From an uncultured Verrucomicrobiales bacterium (lineage in GTDB: Bacteria; Verrucomicrobiota; Verrucomicrobiae; Limisphaerales; CANJSG01), in the NCBI GenBank assembly GCA_946480965.1, contig CAMLMI010000020.1:1-26080 (forward strand): a DNA stretch of 26,080 nucleotides. The letters run 5' to 3'. This document shows positions 1 to 7,381 of the stretch, in pieces. Positions within the stretch are counted from its first letter, which is position 1. The number at the start of each line of letters is the position of its first letter. Position numbers and translations under genes: made by a program. The notes under the pieces are model-generated. The model did no database searches. It saw only the letters and a program-made list of their open reading frames with translations, and had not been told where the DNA came from.

Positions 1-53
1 ATGCGCCCGTCGATCACGATGCACTCGTTGGTCTTTCGGGAGAGGATGAGCAT
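1..53 (-). CDS. csrA: Carbon storage regulator CsrA, N-terminal fragment (cut by window edge)
   Basis: Reading the minus strand from an ATG at 51-53 gives MLILSRKTNECIVIDGR before the window ends. This is the hallmark beta-1/beta-2 start of CsrA/RsmA (MLILSRK-x-E-x-I-x-I). CsrA is a small dimeric RNA-binding protein that represses translation of target mRNAs, in flagellated bacteria classically the flagellin mRNA. It starts 25 nt after the fliW stop codon on the same strand, the usual fliW-csrA order, in which FliW sequesters CsrA and links flagellin level to flagellin translation. No clear Shine-Dalgarno site is visible. Only 17 codons are present, so completeness cannot be judged. The identification rests on the short but very characteristic N-terminus plus the neighbour. 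Confidence 0.88.
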   Translation of the reverse strand, partial: MLILSRKTNECIVIDGR

Positions 54-78
54 ATAGAAACGTCCGTGTTTGAAAGAG

Positions 79-510
79 TTAGGCCGCGACCGGGACCGGG
101 TGCCGCAGCGAATACTGCGCGGCGTTCGTGGGGATGACCTGCTTGGCCACCATGGTGTGGCGGTTGAGGACGATGGGTCCCTTCAGGTTGACGGTGGCGC
201 CGGAGCCGTTGCGCAGGGTGACGATGTTCACGATGAGGGCGTCTTCGGGCTCTTTCAGGCCGAGGAAGCGCACGTCGTCGTCGCTCAGATCGGGGCTGTA
301 GTCGGGCTCGATGACGAAGGGCGAGATGACGAGGAACGAGTGGTTCGGATCGTCGAGCATCTGGAGCCAGAGGAAAGGCTCGTCCTCGGGGCTGGAGAGC
401 AGCACGTATTGCTTGATCTCCTCGAAGCCGAGCAGTCCGAGCGGCATCCTGATGACGTTTTCCTTCCGGACCGTGAGCCACTGCTCTTCGTTGTAAGCGA
501 CCGTTTTCAT
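79..510 (-). CDS. fliW: Flagellar assembly factor FliW
   Basis: This 143-residue protein matches FliW in length and layout. An N-terminal beta strand leads into MPLGLLGFEEIKQYVLL (the conserved G-[LF]-x-GFE segment), then FLWLQMLDDPNHSFLVISP, then an Asp/Glu-rich centre, and near the C-terminus LKGPIVLNRHTMVAKQVI, matching the family's N-x-x-x-x-A-x-Q-x-[IV] end. FliW binds CsrA and flagellin and so couples flagellin synthesis to filament assembly. I chose the ATG at 510. A GTG at 531 in frame would add 7 residues, but it lies upstream of the transcription start predicted from the sigma-54 promoter at 537-553. csrA follows 25 nt downstream. There is no good Shine-Dalgarno sequence. Confidence 0.93.
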   Translation of the reverse strand: MKTVAYNEEQWLTVRKENVIRMPLGLLGFEEIKQYVLLSSPEDEPFLWLQMLDDPNHSFLVISPFVIEPDYSPDLSDDDVRFLGLKEPEDALIVNIVTLRNGSGATVNLKGPIVLNRHTMVAKQVIPTNAAQYSLRHPVPVAA

Positions 511-536
511 GTGTTCTGATCGACGGTCCACCGATT

Positions 537-553
537 AGCAATGCCAGTGCCAA
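537..553 (-). promoter_or_regulatory. Sigma-54 (RpoN) -24/-12 promoter for fliW-csrA
   Basis: On the minus strand the sequence reads TTGGCAC-TGGCA-TTGCT. The sigma-54 consensus is TGGCAC-N5-TTGCW, so every defined position matches and the GG and GC dinucleotides have the required 10-nt separation. The transcription start would fall near 526, about 16 nt before the fliW ATG at 510. RpoN control of flagellar genes is well established in many bacteria and needs an enhancer-binding activator. No activator gene is in the window and I could not identify a convincing activator site upstream. Confidence 0.8.
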
Positions 554-754
554 CCAGCTGAACCTTGTTGTAAGTCATTCTCCGAAATTGCTTTGAACAA
601 AACCCACCCCGCTGCCCTAGGTTTCCAGTCCGGCTTTGGCGGCAATTGCTGCCGGGCACTCCCCGGGCGCTCCTAGGCGAGATTTGCCCGGCTGGCCGGC
701 CCAGAACCGGTCGAAATTGCCCGAATCCGGACCGAAACGGGCCGGAGAGCGAGC

Positions 755-836
755 ATAGGGTGCCAAGACGCGAGGTCATGCCGGGAGGATTAGGAAGTTC
801 CGGGCCAACCGGGGGCGGGCAACGTGCGGAGCCTTC
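755..836 (+). repeat. Degenerate dispersed repeat, copy 1
   Basis: This block resembles 7728-7812 in the other large intergenic region, with matching pieces in the same order. It starts CATAGGGTGCCAAGACG here against CATGGGGTGCCACGACA there (14 of 17 identical). A diverged middle of similar length follows, then GTTCC-GGG-like sequence, then an exact 13-base match GTGCGGAGCCTTC (824-836). Overall lengths are nearly equal (82 and 85 bp). Both copies have the same orientation and precede the first gene of a plus-strand operon. Whether it is a genome-wide repeat or a shared regulatory leader cannot be decided from one window. Confidence 0.45.
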
Positions 837-850
837 CAGGAAGATCCGGT

Positions 851-941
851 CTCACGCGAAGGCTGCGAAGGACGCGAAGAAATCCCCAGAATTCTCCCTC
901 TCGTCTCGTCCTCTTTGCGTTCTTGGCGACCTCTGCGTGAG
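851..941. repeat. Imperfect inverted repeat with 9-nt internal periodicity
   Basis: Two 30-nt arms (851-880 and 912-941) are reverse complements at 23 of 30 positions, separated by a 31-nt spacer. Transcribed as RNA, four of the seven mismatches become G-U pairs. The left arm is built from 9-nt units (GCGAAGGCT, GCGAAGGAC, GCGAAGAAA). The complement of the right arm is built the same way (CGCAGAGGT, CGCCAAGAA, CGCAAAGAG). This looks like a dispersed palindromic extragenic element rather than a terminator, since no T-tract follows. It lies about 90 bp upstream of the cheR start, so any longer in-frame cheR start would read through it. Confidence 0.7.
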
Positions 942-1028
942 GTCTTCGGGGGCATTGAGCCGGGGTTTCACCGCTTCCTTACACCCCTCGCGATGCAGCA
1001 CAAAAGTCTGCGGCGAAATCCCTACAGC

Positions 1029-1922
1029 ATGGATCACGCGGGACCGATGACAGGGAGGAACGCCGCCGGACAGTCATTGGCCGGTGCCGTCATCGAACGC
1101 ATGCGACACGCGCGCAACGAAGCCGAAGATTTCGAGTTCATCATCAATCTCGTCTATGAACGGAGCCGTATCCGGCTCCACGACGGGAAGCAGCAGCTCA
1201 TCCGCGCCCGCCTCGGCAAGCGCGTGCGCGCCCTGGGCTTCGACGATCTCTCGACCTATTGTAGCCACCTGCGGAACCGGGCCGACGAGGAGGAGATCAC
1301 CCATGTGGTGGATGCGTTGACCACGAACTTCACCAATTTCCTGCGGGAGAAGGAGCACTTCGACTTCATGATCTCCACCGCGCTGCCCGCGACGCTCGCG
1401 CCGGGGCAGAAGCGGTTCCTGGTCTGGAGCGCGGCGTGCAGCACGGGCGAGGAGCCCTACAGCATCGCCTTCTACCTCTCGCACCACTATCCGCTGGCGC
1501 AGGGCTGGGATTGGCGGATCATCGCCACCGACATCTCCACCAAGGCGCTGGGCAAGGCGGCGGAGGGCATCTATCCGGCGGAGCGCCTCTCGGCGTTGCC
1601 GGTGGATTGGCAGCGGGCGTTTTTCCAGAAGGGTTTCGGCAAATGGGAAGGGCACTACCGGATCAAGGACGCGCTCCGTTCGCGGATCGAGTTCCGCCAC
1701 CTGAACCTCCTCGGGGAGTATCCCTTCACGGAGCCGTTCCACGTCGTCTTCTGCCGCAACGTGATGATCTACTTCGACCGCCAGACCCAGGAGGAGCTCG
1801 TGCGCAAGCAGAGCCGCCTGCTCGTGCCGAAAGGCCATCTCCTGATCGGGCATTCGGAGAGTTTGACCGGACTGAACACGGGGTTGAAATGCCTTCGCCC
1901 CAGCATCTACCAGAAGGAGTAA
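1029..1922 (+). CDS. cheR: Chemotaxis protein methyltransferase CheR
   Basis: CheR methylates glutamates on chemoreceptors using S-adenosylmethionine and so drives adaptation. The 297-residue product has the helical N-terminal domain (FEFIINLVYERSRIRL, then a TNFTNFLREKEHF segment) and the SAM-binding methyltransferase domain: VWSAACSTGEEPYSIAF (motif I), IIATDIS, FRHLNLL, FHVVFCRNVMIYFD and GHLLIGHSESL. Start choice is uncertain. ATGs at 1029 and 1047 both fit, and neither has a good ribosome site. The frame is open further upstream, but that part runs through the inverted repeat at 851-941 and is unlikely to be coding. It is the first gene of the set cheR-cheD-HDOD-cheB. The stop is one base before the cheD ATG. 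Confidence 0.95.
   Translation: MDHAGPMTGRNAAGQSLAGAVIERMRHARNEAEDFEFIINLVYERSRIRLHDGKQQLIRARLGKRVRALGFDDLSTYCSHLRNRADEEEITHVVDALTTNFTNFLREKEHFDFMISTALPATLAPGQKRFLVWSAACSTGEEPYSIAFYLSHHYPLAQGWDWRIIATDISTKALGKAAEGIYPAERLSALPVDWQRAFFQKGFGKWEGHYRIKDALRSRIEFRHLNLLGEYPFTEPFHVVFCRNVMIYFDRQTQEELVRKQSRLLVPKGHLLIGHSESLTGLNTGLKCLRPSIYQKE
1914..1919 (+). promoter_or_regulatory. Shine-Dalgarno site of cheD (AAGGAG)
   Basis: AAGGAG lies inside the last codons of cheR, four bases before the cheD ATG. It is one of only two clear Shine-Dalgarno sequences in the window. The other is AGGAG at 2420-2424, eight bases before the HDOD gene start. Both occur at tightly coupled gene junctions of the chemotaxis operon. 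Confidence 0.75.
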
Positions 1923-1923
1923 A

Positions 1924-2445
1924 ATGCCCTCACCCAGTCTAGTCGGCTTCGAGCACAAGGTCATCGTGGGCATCGCGGAACTGGCGGTTTCCAACAACCA
2001 GAACGCCATCCTCACCACCTACTCGCTCGGGTCCTGCCTCGGCATCAGCATCTACGACCCGGTCGTCAAGGTCGGCGGCCTGCTCCACATCATGCTGCCC
2101 GACTCTCGGATCGACGCGAACAAGGCGCGCAACCAGCCCGCGATGTTCGTCGACACCGGCGTGCCCGCCCTCTTCCGCGCCGCCTACCAGCTCGGCGCCC
2201 AGAAGCACCGCGTGCAGATCTGCGTGGCCGGCGGCGCGCAGATCATGGACAACAGCGGCTACTTCAACATCGGCAAGCGCAACCACGAGGCCCTCACCCG
2301 CCTGCTCGGCGAGCACCAGCTGACCATCCACGCGGAACAGGTCGGCGGCATGGTCAACCGCACCATGTATCTCAACCTCGTCACCGGAAACGTCCGCCTC
2401 AAGATCTCGGGTCAAAGCCAGGAGACCTTCCTATGCAAGAACTAG
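1924..2445 (+). CDS. cheD: Chemoreceptor glutamine deamidase CheD
   Basis: CheD deamidates specific receptor glutamines to glutamates, creating CheR methylation sites, and in many bacteria also cooperates with CheC. The 173-residue product is of normal length. The catalytic region reads TTYSLGSCLGISIYDP followed by GGLLHIMLPDS. Cys38, His55 and Thr32 have the same spacing as the known Cys-His-Thr triad. The family's C-terminal GG-x-x-x-R segment is present (VGGMVNRTMYLNLVTG). It begins one base after the cheR stop with a clear AAGGAG site. Its last 13 bases overlap the next gene, which indicates translational coupling. Confidence 0.95.
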   Translation: MPSPSLVGFEHKVIVGIAELAVSNNQNAILTTYSLGSCLGISIYDPVVKVGGLLHIMLPDSRIDANKARNQPAMFVDTGVPALFRAAYQLGAQKHRVQICVAGGAQIMDNSGYFNIGKRNHEALTRLLGEHQLTIHAEQVGGMVNRTMYLNLVTGNVRLKISGQSQETFLCKN

Positions 2446-3281
2446 ACGAATACATCAACCGGATCAAACACCTGCCCCCGGCCCCCAAGGTGTTGCCGGA
2501 GCTCTTGCCCCTCCTCAACCGGCCCAACATCGACGCCAGCCGCGTCGTGAAGCTGATCTCCCTCGATCCCGGCCTTTCCGCCGCCGTGCTCCAGGCCTGC
2601 AACAGCGCGTTCTTCTCCAACGGCGCGCCCACGGCCGACATCCAGGAAGCCGTGAGCCGCCTGGGCTTCCAGCAGGTCTTCCTCCTCGTCTGCGCCGTCA
2701 CCGGCTCCAAGACCCTCGCCCCGCCGCAGAAGGGCTACGGCATCGACCGCGGCGAGCTCTGGAAACACTCCGTCACTGCGGCCGTCGCCGCCCAGCAGAT
2801 CGCGCGGCACGTCGGCGACGACGAGAACCTCGTCTTCACCGCGACGCTGCTGCACGACATCGGCAAGATCATCCTCTCCGAAGCCCTCGAAACCAACTAC
2901 GCCCGCGTCATCGAGGAGACCGAGAAGCACCAGCGCTCGCTGCTGGAGGCCGAGAAGAAGCTGCTCGGCGTGGAACATGCCGAGGTGGGCGGCCGTTTGC
3001 TGGCCCGCTGGCGCTTCCCGGCCAACGTCGTCTCCGCCGTCTGGTTCCACCACAACCCCAAGGCCGCCGCCCCGAGCGAACGCCTCGCCTCCCACGTGTA
3101 TCTGGGCGACATGATCGCCCACTTCATGGGCCAGGGCTTCGGCCACCAGGCCTTCGCCCTCAAGGGCCGCGCCGAGGCGCTCACCATCCTGAACCTCTCC
3201 CCGGACACGCTCCCGCAGTTCATGATCGAGACCTACCAGAAGATGGAGATGGTCAACGCCCTCCTCGCGATCAACCCGTAG
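2433..3281 (+). CDS. HDOD-domain signalling protein
   Basis: A 282-residue soluble protein that is almost entirely one HDOD domain (HD-related output domain). Near the N-terminus, LPPAPKVLPELL is followed by LISLDPGLSAAVLQACNSAFF, the typical HDOD opening helices, and then IQEAVSRLGFQQVFLLV. It keeps His112 and the pair His141-Asp142 in LLHDIGKIIL, plus HAEVGGRLLARW and AVWFHHNP. HDOD proteins occur with signalling and chemotaxis genes, but their biochemical activity is generally unclear. Retained HD residues leave metal binding possible. The start has an AGGAG site at proper spacing and overlaps cheD by 13 nt. cheB follows after 3 bases, so it probably belongs to the chemotaxis or motility output. 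Its specific role is unknown. Confidence 0.88.
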   Translation: MQELDEYINRIKHLPPAPKVLPELLPLLNRPNIDASRVVKLISLDPGLSAAVLQACNSAFFSNGAPTADIQEAVSRLGFQQVFLLVCAVTGSKTLAPPQKGYGIDRGELWKHSVTAAVAAQQIARHVGDDENLVFTATLLHDIGKIILSEALETNYARVIEETEKHQRSLLEAEKKLLGVEHAEVGGRLLARWRFPANVVSAVWFHHNPKAAAPSERLASHVYLGDMIAHFMGQGFGHQAFALKGRAEALTILNLSPDTLPQFMIETYQKMEMVNALLAINP

Positions 3282-3284
3282 TCC

Positions 3285-4442
3285 ATGCCCATCCGCCTCC
3301 TCATCGTGGACGACTCGGCGCTCGTCCGGAAGATCCTGACCGAGAGCCTGTCAAAAGATCCCGACATCGAGATCGTCGGCACGGCGGCCGATCCCTACAT
3401 CGCCCGCGACAAGATGCTCGCCCTGAAGCCCGACGTGATGACGCTCGACATCGAGATGCCGCGCATGGATGGGCTCACCTTCCTGAAGCTCGTGATGAAG
3501 CACCGGCCCATGCCCGTCATCATCATGAGTTCCCTCACCGGCCCCGGCTCCGAACTCGCGCTCCAGGCCCTCCAGCAAGGCGCGGTGGACGTGATGGGCA
3601 AGCCCAGCGGCTCCTATTCCGTGACCAGCGACATCGCCGTCCTGGTCCAGAAGATCAAGGCCGCCGCCCGCGCCAAGCTCCGCATGCCCGCCATCGTTGC
3701 TCCTCCGGCTCCCCCACGCGCCGAAGCCTCGCCCGGCACCGCTTTTCGGACCCGCGCGAGCGCACCCGTGCTCCACGCCGAACCGACCGCCGTCCTGGCC
3801 CGGCCCGCCGTTGCCCTCGCGCCCCCCGCTCCCTCCGCCGGACGCCGCTATGGCGCACGCGATCTGATCGTGATGGGCGCTTCGACCGGCGGCACAGAGG
3901 CGCTCAAAGCCATCCTCACCCAACTGCCCGAGGACCTGCCGCCGATCGCCATCGTGCAGCACATTCCGGCCTATTTTTCCAAGGCCTTCGCCGACCGCTT
4001 GAACCAGCTCTCTCGGCTCGAAGTCCGCGAAGCCGTGAACGGCGACCGCCTTCGTCCGGGCTTGGCCCTCATCGCGCCCGGCGGACACCACATCGTCCTG
4101 CGCTGGAACGGCGCGGGCTATACCGTGGAGCTGAACGACGGCCCGCAAGTCCACCACCAGCGCCCGGCGGTCGATGTGCTCTTCGACTCCGCCGTGAAGT
4201 GCGGTGCCGGTCCGCACTCTCTGGCCGTGCTGCTCACCGGCATGGGGGCCGATGGCGCGGCGGGGATGCTCCGTCTGAGGGAAGCCGGCGCAACCACGTT
4301 CGCCCAAGACGAGGAAAGCTGCGTCGTCTTCGGGATGCCGCGCGAGGCCATCAAGCTCGGCGCGGCCCAGCAGATCCTGTCTCTGGACCAAATGGCGTCC
4401 CGCATCGACCGCCACGCCCATTCGCTCGCGGCCAAGGGCTGA
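3285..4442 (+). CDS. cheB: Protein-glutamate methylesterase / glutaminase CheB
   Basis: CheB removes receptor methyl groups when its receiver domain is phosphorylated, opposing CheR. The 385-residue protein has a response-regulator receiver domain (about 1-125) with Asp9-Asp10, phosphoacceptor Asp55 in MTLDIEMPRMDG, Ser82/Ser83 and Lys106. The C-terminal esterase domain (about 190-380) has the catalytic triad Ser200 in GASTGG, His226 in VQHIP and Asp323 in TGMGADGAAG. The linker (about 130-188) is unusually rich in Ala and Pro and about 60 residues long. It lies 3 bases after the HDOD gene without a Shine-Dalgarno site, and transcription should stop at the hairpin 40 bp downstream. No cheA, cheW, cheY or receptor gene is in the window. 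Confidence 0.96.
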   Translation: MPIRLLIVDDSALVRKILTESLSKDPDIEIVGTAADPYIARDKMLALKPDVMTLDIEMPRMDGLTFLKLVMKHRPMPVIIMSSLTGPGSELALQALQQGAVDVMGKPSGSYSVTSDIAVLVQKIKAAARAKLRMPAIVAPPAPPRAEASPGTAFRTRASAPVLHAEPTAVLARPAVALAPPAPSAGRRYGARDLIVMGASTGGTEALKAILTQLPEDLPPIAIVQHIPAYFSKAFADRLNQLSRLEVREAVNGDRLRPGLALIAPGGHHIVLRWNGAGYTVELNDGPQVHHQRPAVDVLFDSAVKCGAGPHSLAVLLTGMGADGAAGMLRLREAGATTFAQDEESCVVFGMPREAIKLGAAQQILSLDQMASRIDRHAHSLAAKG

Positions 4443-4483
4443 TCTTCAGCCGGCTGTTCCTTCGCAGGCGTTTCCCCGAAAAC

Positions 4484-4523
4484 ACGAAGCCCCCGGACAA
4501 CTCGCGTCGTCCGGGGGCTTCGT
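4484..4523. terminator. Bidirectional intrinsic terminator between convergent cheB and wzc-like genes
   Basis: A perfect 15-bp stem (ACGAAGCCCCCGGAC at 4484-4498 paired with 4509-4523) encloses a 10-nt loop. On the plus strand the stem runs into TTTG. On the minus strand it is followed by GTGTTTTC. It sits exactly between the ends of two convergent genes (cheB stop at 4442, minus-strand stop at 4536), as expected for a shared bidirectional terminator. The T-tracts are short, but the stem is very GC-rich. Confidence 0.85.
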
Positions 4524-4535
4524 TTGTCGGGCCGT

Positions 4536-6677
4536 TCAGGCGTCCTTTTCCTGCGGCTGGTTGTAGTAGCTCGAATACTTGTAATATGAGTATTCGGGAA
4601 GGAAGAGATTGGCCCGGTTATAGATTAGGCCGAGCACCCGCACGTGGCGGTTGTAGAGCAGTTCCAGGCTCTGCTTGGCCAAGCGCGCGGAGGTGTGTTC
4701 GGCCCGGATGACGAAGACCACGCCGTCCACCTTGGGGGCCAAGCTGGTGACGTCGTCGGCCGCCAGCACGGGAGGCGTGTCGATGAGGATGTAGTCGAAC
4801 TTGTCGTAGACGGAGCGCAGGAAGTTGTCGGCCGCCGATCCGACGAAGAGTTCGCCGGGGTTCTTGATCGTGGTGCCGCGCACGAGCACGGAGAGGTTCG
4901 GCTCGGGGTTCAGAACCGCCTCCTCGAACTTCATCTTGCCGGTCAGCACGTCGCTGAAACCCGGCCCCACGGGCAGGCCCATCTTCTCGTTGATCGAGCA
5001 GCGGCGCTGGTCGCCATCGACGAGCAGCACCTTCGAGCCGGACATCGCCATCGTCTTGGCGAGGTTCGCGGCGACGGAGGACTTGCCCTCGGACGGGATG
5101 GCGCTGGTGATGACGATGGTCTTGGGCCGCGTCTCGCCGGCGTCCATGAAGAGGATCGAGGAACGGATGTTGCGGAAGGATTCCGCGAAGTTGTGCCGGT
5201 CGTCGTCCTCCTTCAACAGGTCGATCTTCTGGTTCTCCTCGGACCCGTCGCCCACATTCGGCACCTGTCCGATGACCGGTTCCTGGAAGGCGGCCTTCAG
5301 CGCGGTCAACGACTTCACCCGGTCGTCGAAGAAGACGATCAGCCCGACGATGCCGATGCCGAGCACGAGTCCGACACCGACGCCGACGACCATCTTCGTG
5401 ACATTGTTCACGGCGCGGGCCCGGGCGGCCGAGGGCGGCTCGAGCACCTTCATGATGTAGTCCGTCATGGACTGGCGCATGTTGATCGACTCGGCCCCGG
5501 TCAGGAGCTTCTCATACATCGGCGTCAGATCGGCGACTGCTTTCACCAGCGCGTCGAACTCCGCCGTCTTTTTGCTGAAGGCCAAGGCGTCGTCCTCGGC
5601 GTCCTTGAGCGGTTTTTCCAGTGCCCTCATTTCGAGGACGATGGCCTGCTTGCGCTGCGCGATCTTGTCCTCGCTCTGCTTCACCAGCGATTCGAGGTTC
5701 TTTTGCGCCCGGGCGATGGCATCGGCGAGGGCGATCATCTTGGGATGTTTCTCCCGGAGGTCCTTGCCGAGCTCCTGTTGCTGGAAGCGCATCATCTCGA
5801 TCTCGTGGCGCGTGTTGTAGATGGAGTTCAGCGGGTCCATGGCGGCGAGGCGCGCGCGCGCTTCTGGGTTGTCAGTCAAATCGGCCGCACCGGACAGACT
5901 GTCGGTGCCGGGCTGGACGAGCGGCATGGTCGCCGTGGGTAGTCCCCGCTGTTCCTGGTCCAGGATCTGTTCGACCGAGAACAGGTTCAACCGGTCGAGC
6001 TCCATCTGGAGATCGTGCTGCTTCTTCTGGAGCTCGGCATGGATCGTCGTCGAGCTCAGCGAACGTTGGCGGAGCAGCTCGACGCTGTTCTCCTGCTTGA
6101 AATCATCCAGCTTCCGGGTCGCCTCCTTCAGCTCGCGGCTGACTTCGTCCAGCTTGTTCCGGACAACCGTCTCCATCGACGCCGCATCGGTGATGAACGA
6201 TTCCCGGAGATACTGCACGTAGGTCTGGATGAACTCCTCCAAGAAGCGCCGGGTGTATTCGGGATCAACCCCGCTGGCCTGGAGCTGGAAGATGGAGGAT
6301 TCCTTGACCTTGCCGGCCGACAGACGGACCGGGGAAACCCGCAGGTTCGGATACCGCGCTTGGGTCGCGTTCTCCGCCCGGGTTCTCAGGTCCGGACTGT
6401 TCATGATCTCGAGCTGCGTGCCGTCGGCATCGCCCAAGGCGCGTCCACCGTTCGGGTCGGCCGAACGGAGGCCGATCCAGATGCGCGCCGTGGAGACATA
6501 CGCGGGTGGCGGCTGGTTGCGGATCATCAGCATCATGCCACCGGCGGCGAGGGCGGCGCATATGGCGGGAATCCACCAGAAACGCTTCAGACCCGCCCAG
6601 TAGGGATGGACGAAGGTGACGATGCTGGCCAGAGAAGCCCCTCCCGCTTCCGTCGGGTAACGATATCCGTAGCTCAT
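4536..6677 (-). CDS. Wzc-type polysaccharide co-polymerase with fused BY-kinase
   Basis: A 713-residue inner-membrane protein that should regulate chain length and export of a capsule or exopolysaccharide and autophosphorylate on tyrosines. Layout: Wzz-type N-terminal domain with a first membrane helix at about 33-53; a long periplasmic coiled-coil-rich section (about 160-400); a proline motif (VLEPPSAAR, about 411-419); a second helix at about 429-450; and a cytoplasmic bacterial tyrosine kinase domain with Walker A IPSEGKSSV (527-535), Walker A' VLLVDGDQRR (550-559) and Walker B ILIDTPP (630-636). The tail has six tyrosines (696, 698, 699, 701, 704, 705), the usual phosphorylation cluster. 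It is 27 bp downstream of the export-protein gene and ends at the shared terminator. There is no Shine-Dalgarno site. Confidence 0.94.
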   Translation of the reverse strand: MSYGYRYPTEAGGASLASIVTFVHPYWAGLKRFWWIPAICAALAAGGMMLMIRNQPPPAYVSTARIWIGLRSADPNGGRALGDADGTQLEIMNSPDLRTRAENATQARYPNLRVSPVRLSAGKVKESSIFQLQASGVDPEYTRRFLEEFIQTYVQYLRESFITDAASMETVVRNKLDEVSRELKEATRKLDDFKQENSVELLRQRSLSSTTIHAELQKKQHDLQMELDRLNLFSVEQILDQEQRGLPTATMPLVQPGTDSLSGAADLTDNPEARARLAAMDPLNSIYNTRHEIEMMRFQQQELGKDLREKHPKMIALADAIARAQKNLESLVKQSEDKIAQRKQAIVLEMRALEKPLKDAEDDALAFSKKTAEFDALVKAVADLTPMYEKLLTGAESINMRQSMTDYIMKVLEPPSAARARAVNNVTKMVVGVGVGLVLGIGIVGLIVFFDDRVKSLTALKAAFQEPVIGQVPNVGDGSEENQKIDLLKEDDDRHNFAESFRNIRSSILFMDAGETRPKTIVITSAIPSEGKSSVAANLAKTMAMSGSKVLLVDGDQRRCSINEKMGLPVGPGFSDVLTGKMKFEEAVLNPEPNLSVLVRGTTIKNPGELFVGSAADNFLRSVYDKFDYILIDTPPVLAADDVTSLAPKVDGVVFVIRAEHTSARLAKQSLELLYNRHVRVLGLIYNRANLFLPEYSYYKYSSYYNQPQEKDA

Positions 6678-6704
6678 TTGAAATTGGGTTGCTGTCGCGC
6701 GGCC

Positions 6705-7370
6705 TCAGAAGCGGAACACGATGCGGTCCACGATGATGGTGTCTCCGGGTTTGATGAGGATGTCGTTCTCCTTCCGGCCCTTCTTCTCGATCGCCTCGAA
6801 GTCGATCTCGAACGTCTGCTGCCCCGTGCTGGAGCCAGGTTCGGGCTGGCGAATGACCTTCACCTTGTTCGCCTTGCCGAAAGGGGTGATGCCGCCCGCA
6901 GCATAGATCGCCTTGCTGAGGGTGAAGAGGCTTTCGCCTCCGGGAGGGATCGTCACCGGACCGGGGCGGCCGACTTGGCCCTGGACCAGGACTTCCTTGA
7001 GGTTGAAGACGCTGACCGAGTCCACGGAGATGATGACGGTGGCCTTGTGGTAGAGCCCTTGTTCGTCGGACTCGAGGAGCCGCTTGATCTCGGCCGCCAG
7101 CTCCTTGCAGGTCTTGCCCGTGGCCTTTACGCGGCCGAGATACGGCACGTCGATCTCGCCGGTGTCGGTGACGATGAGCGGCCTAGCCAGATCCTTGTCC
7201 TCCTTCACCCGGTAGGTGATGCGGACGCCGGTGTTGAGCTTGAGGGTGTCGTCGAGCACATCGACGGCCGCCGGAGCCGAGTTGGTGGAGGAGGAACCGC
7301 TGTTCTCTTCCGCTGCCGGGAGCCAAGCCGTCGTCAGGAGGAGACCCAGAAAAAGCGCGATCAATCGCAT
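6705..7370 (-). CDS. Polysaccharide export protein (Wza/SLBB family), short
   Basis: A 221-residue exported protein. Residues 1-20 form a signal peptide (Arg2, hydrophobic core IALFLGLLLTTAWLP, cleavage near Ala19-Ala20). There is no lipobox cysteine, unlike Wza of E. coli. About residues 46-118 resemble the poly-export domain (VTDTGEIDVPYLGRVKATG, KELAAEIKRLL), and about 127-200 resemble one SLBB domain (VLVQGQVGRPGPVTIPPGG, AIYAAGGITPFGKANKVKVIR), ending in DILIKPGDTIIVD. It is shorter than Wza (about 380 residues), with one SLBB repeat and no evident C-terminal amphipathic outer-membrane helix, so it may not form the outer-membrane pore alone. It is the first gene of a two-gene operon with the Wzc-like gene. 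Confidence 0.9.
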   Translation of the reverse strand: MRLIALFLGLLLTTAWLPAAEENSGSSSTNSAPAAVDVLDDTLKLNTGVRITYRVKEDKDLARPLIVTDTGEIDVPYLGRVKATGKTCKELAAEIKRLLESDEQGLYHKATVIISVDSVSVFNLKEVLVQGQVGRPGPVTIPPGGESLFTLSKAIYAAGGITPFGKANKVKVIRQPEPGSSTGQQTFEIDFEAIEKKGRKENDILIKPGDTIIVDRIVFRF

Positions 7371-7381
7371 AAGCCGCCAGT

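Larger units (their letters stand above)
511..1028. other. Intergenic region between fliW and cheR
   Basis: About 520 bp without a convincing gene, between the divergent fliW and cheR. It holds the minus-strand sigma-54 promoter (537-553), a GC-rich stretch with a short near-palindrome centred on AATT (638-653), a block similar to the other large intergenic region (about 755-836), and the imperfect inverted repeat at 851-941. Small open frames here have no recognisable protein features. I could not identify a confident plus-strand promoter for the chemotaxis operon. Confidence 0.7.

Noticed and set aside
638..653. TTGGCGGCAATTGCTG-like sequence resembling a plus-strand sigma-54 promoter for cheR
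   Set aside because: The GG and GC dinucleotides are only 8 nt apart instead of 10, and it lies about 380 bp from cheR. It is better described as a short near-palindrome.
507..779. Minus-strand open frame of 90 codons upstream of fliW
   Set aside because: No recognisable protein features. It runs through the sigma-54 promoter and overlaps the start of fliW in another frame.
915..1028. In-frame N-terminal extension of cheR
   Set aside because: It would translate the right arm of the inverted repeat at 851-941, and the extra residues do not resemble CheR. The start at 1029 or 1047 is more likely.
4447..4456. CAGCCGGCTG palindrome after cheB
   Set aside because: Only 10 bp, with no loop or T-tract. 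The strong hairpin at 4484-4523 explains termination.
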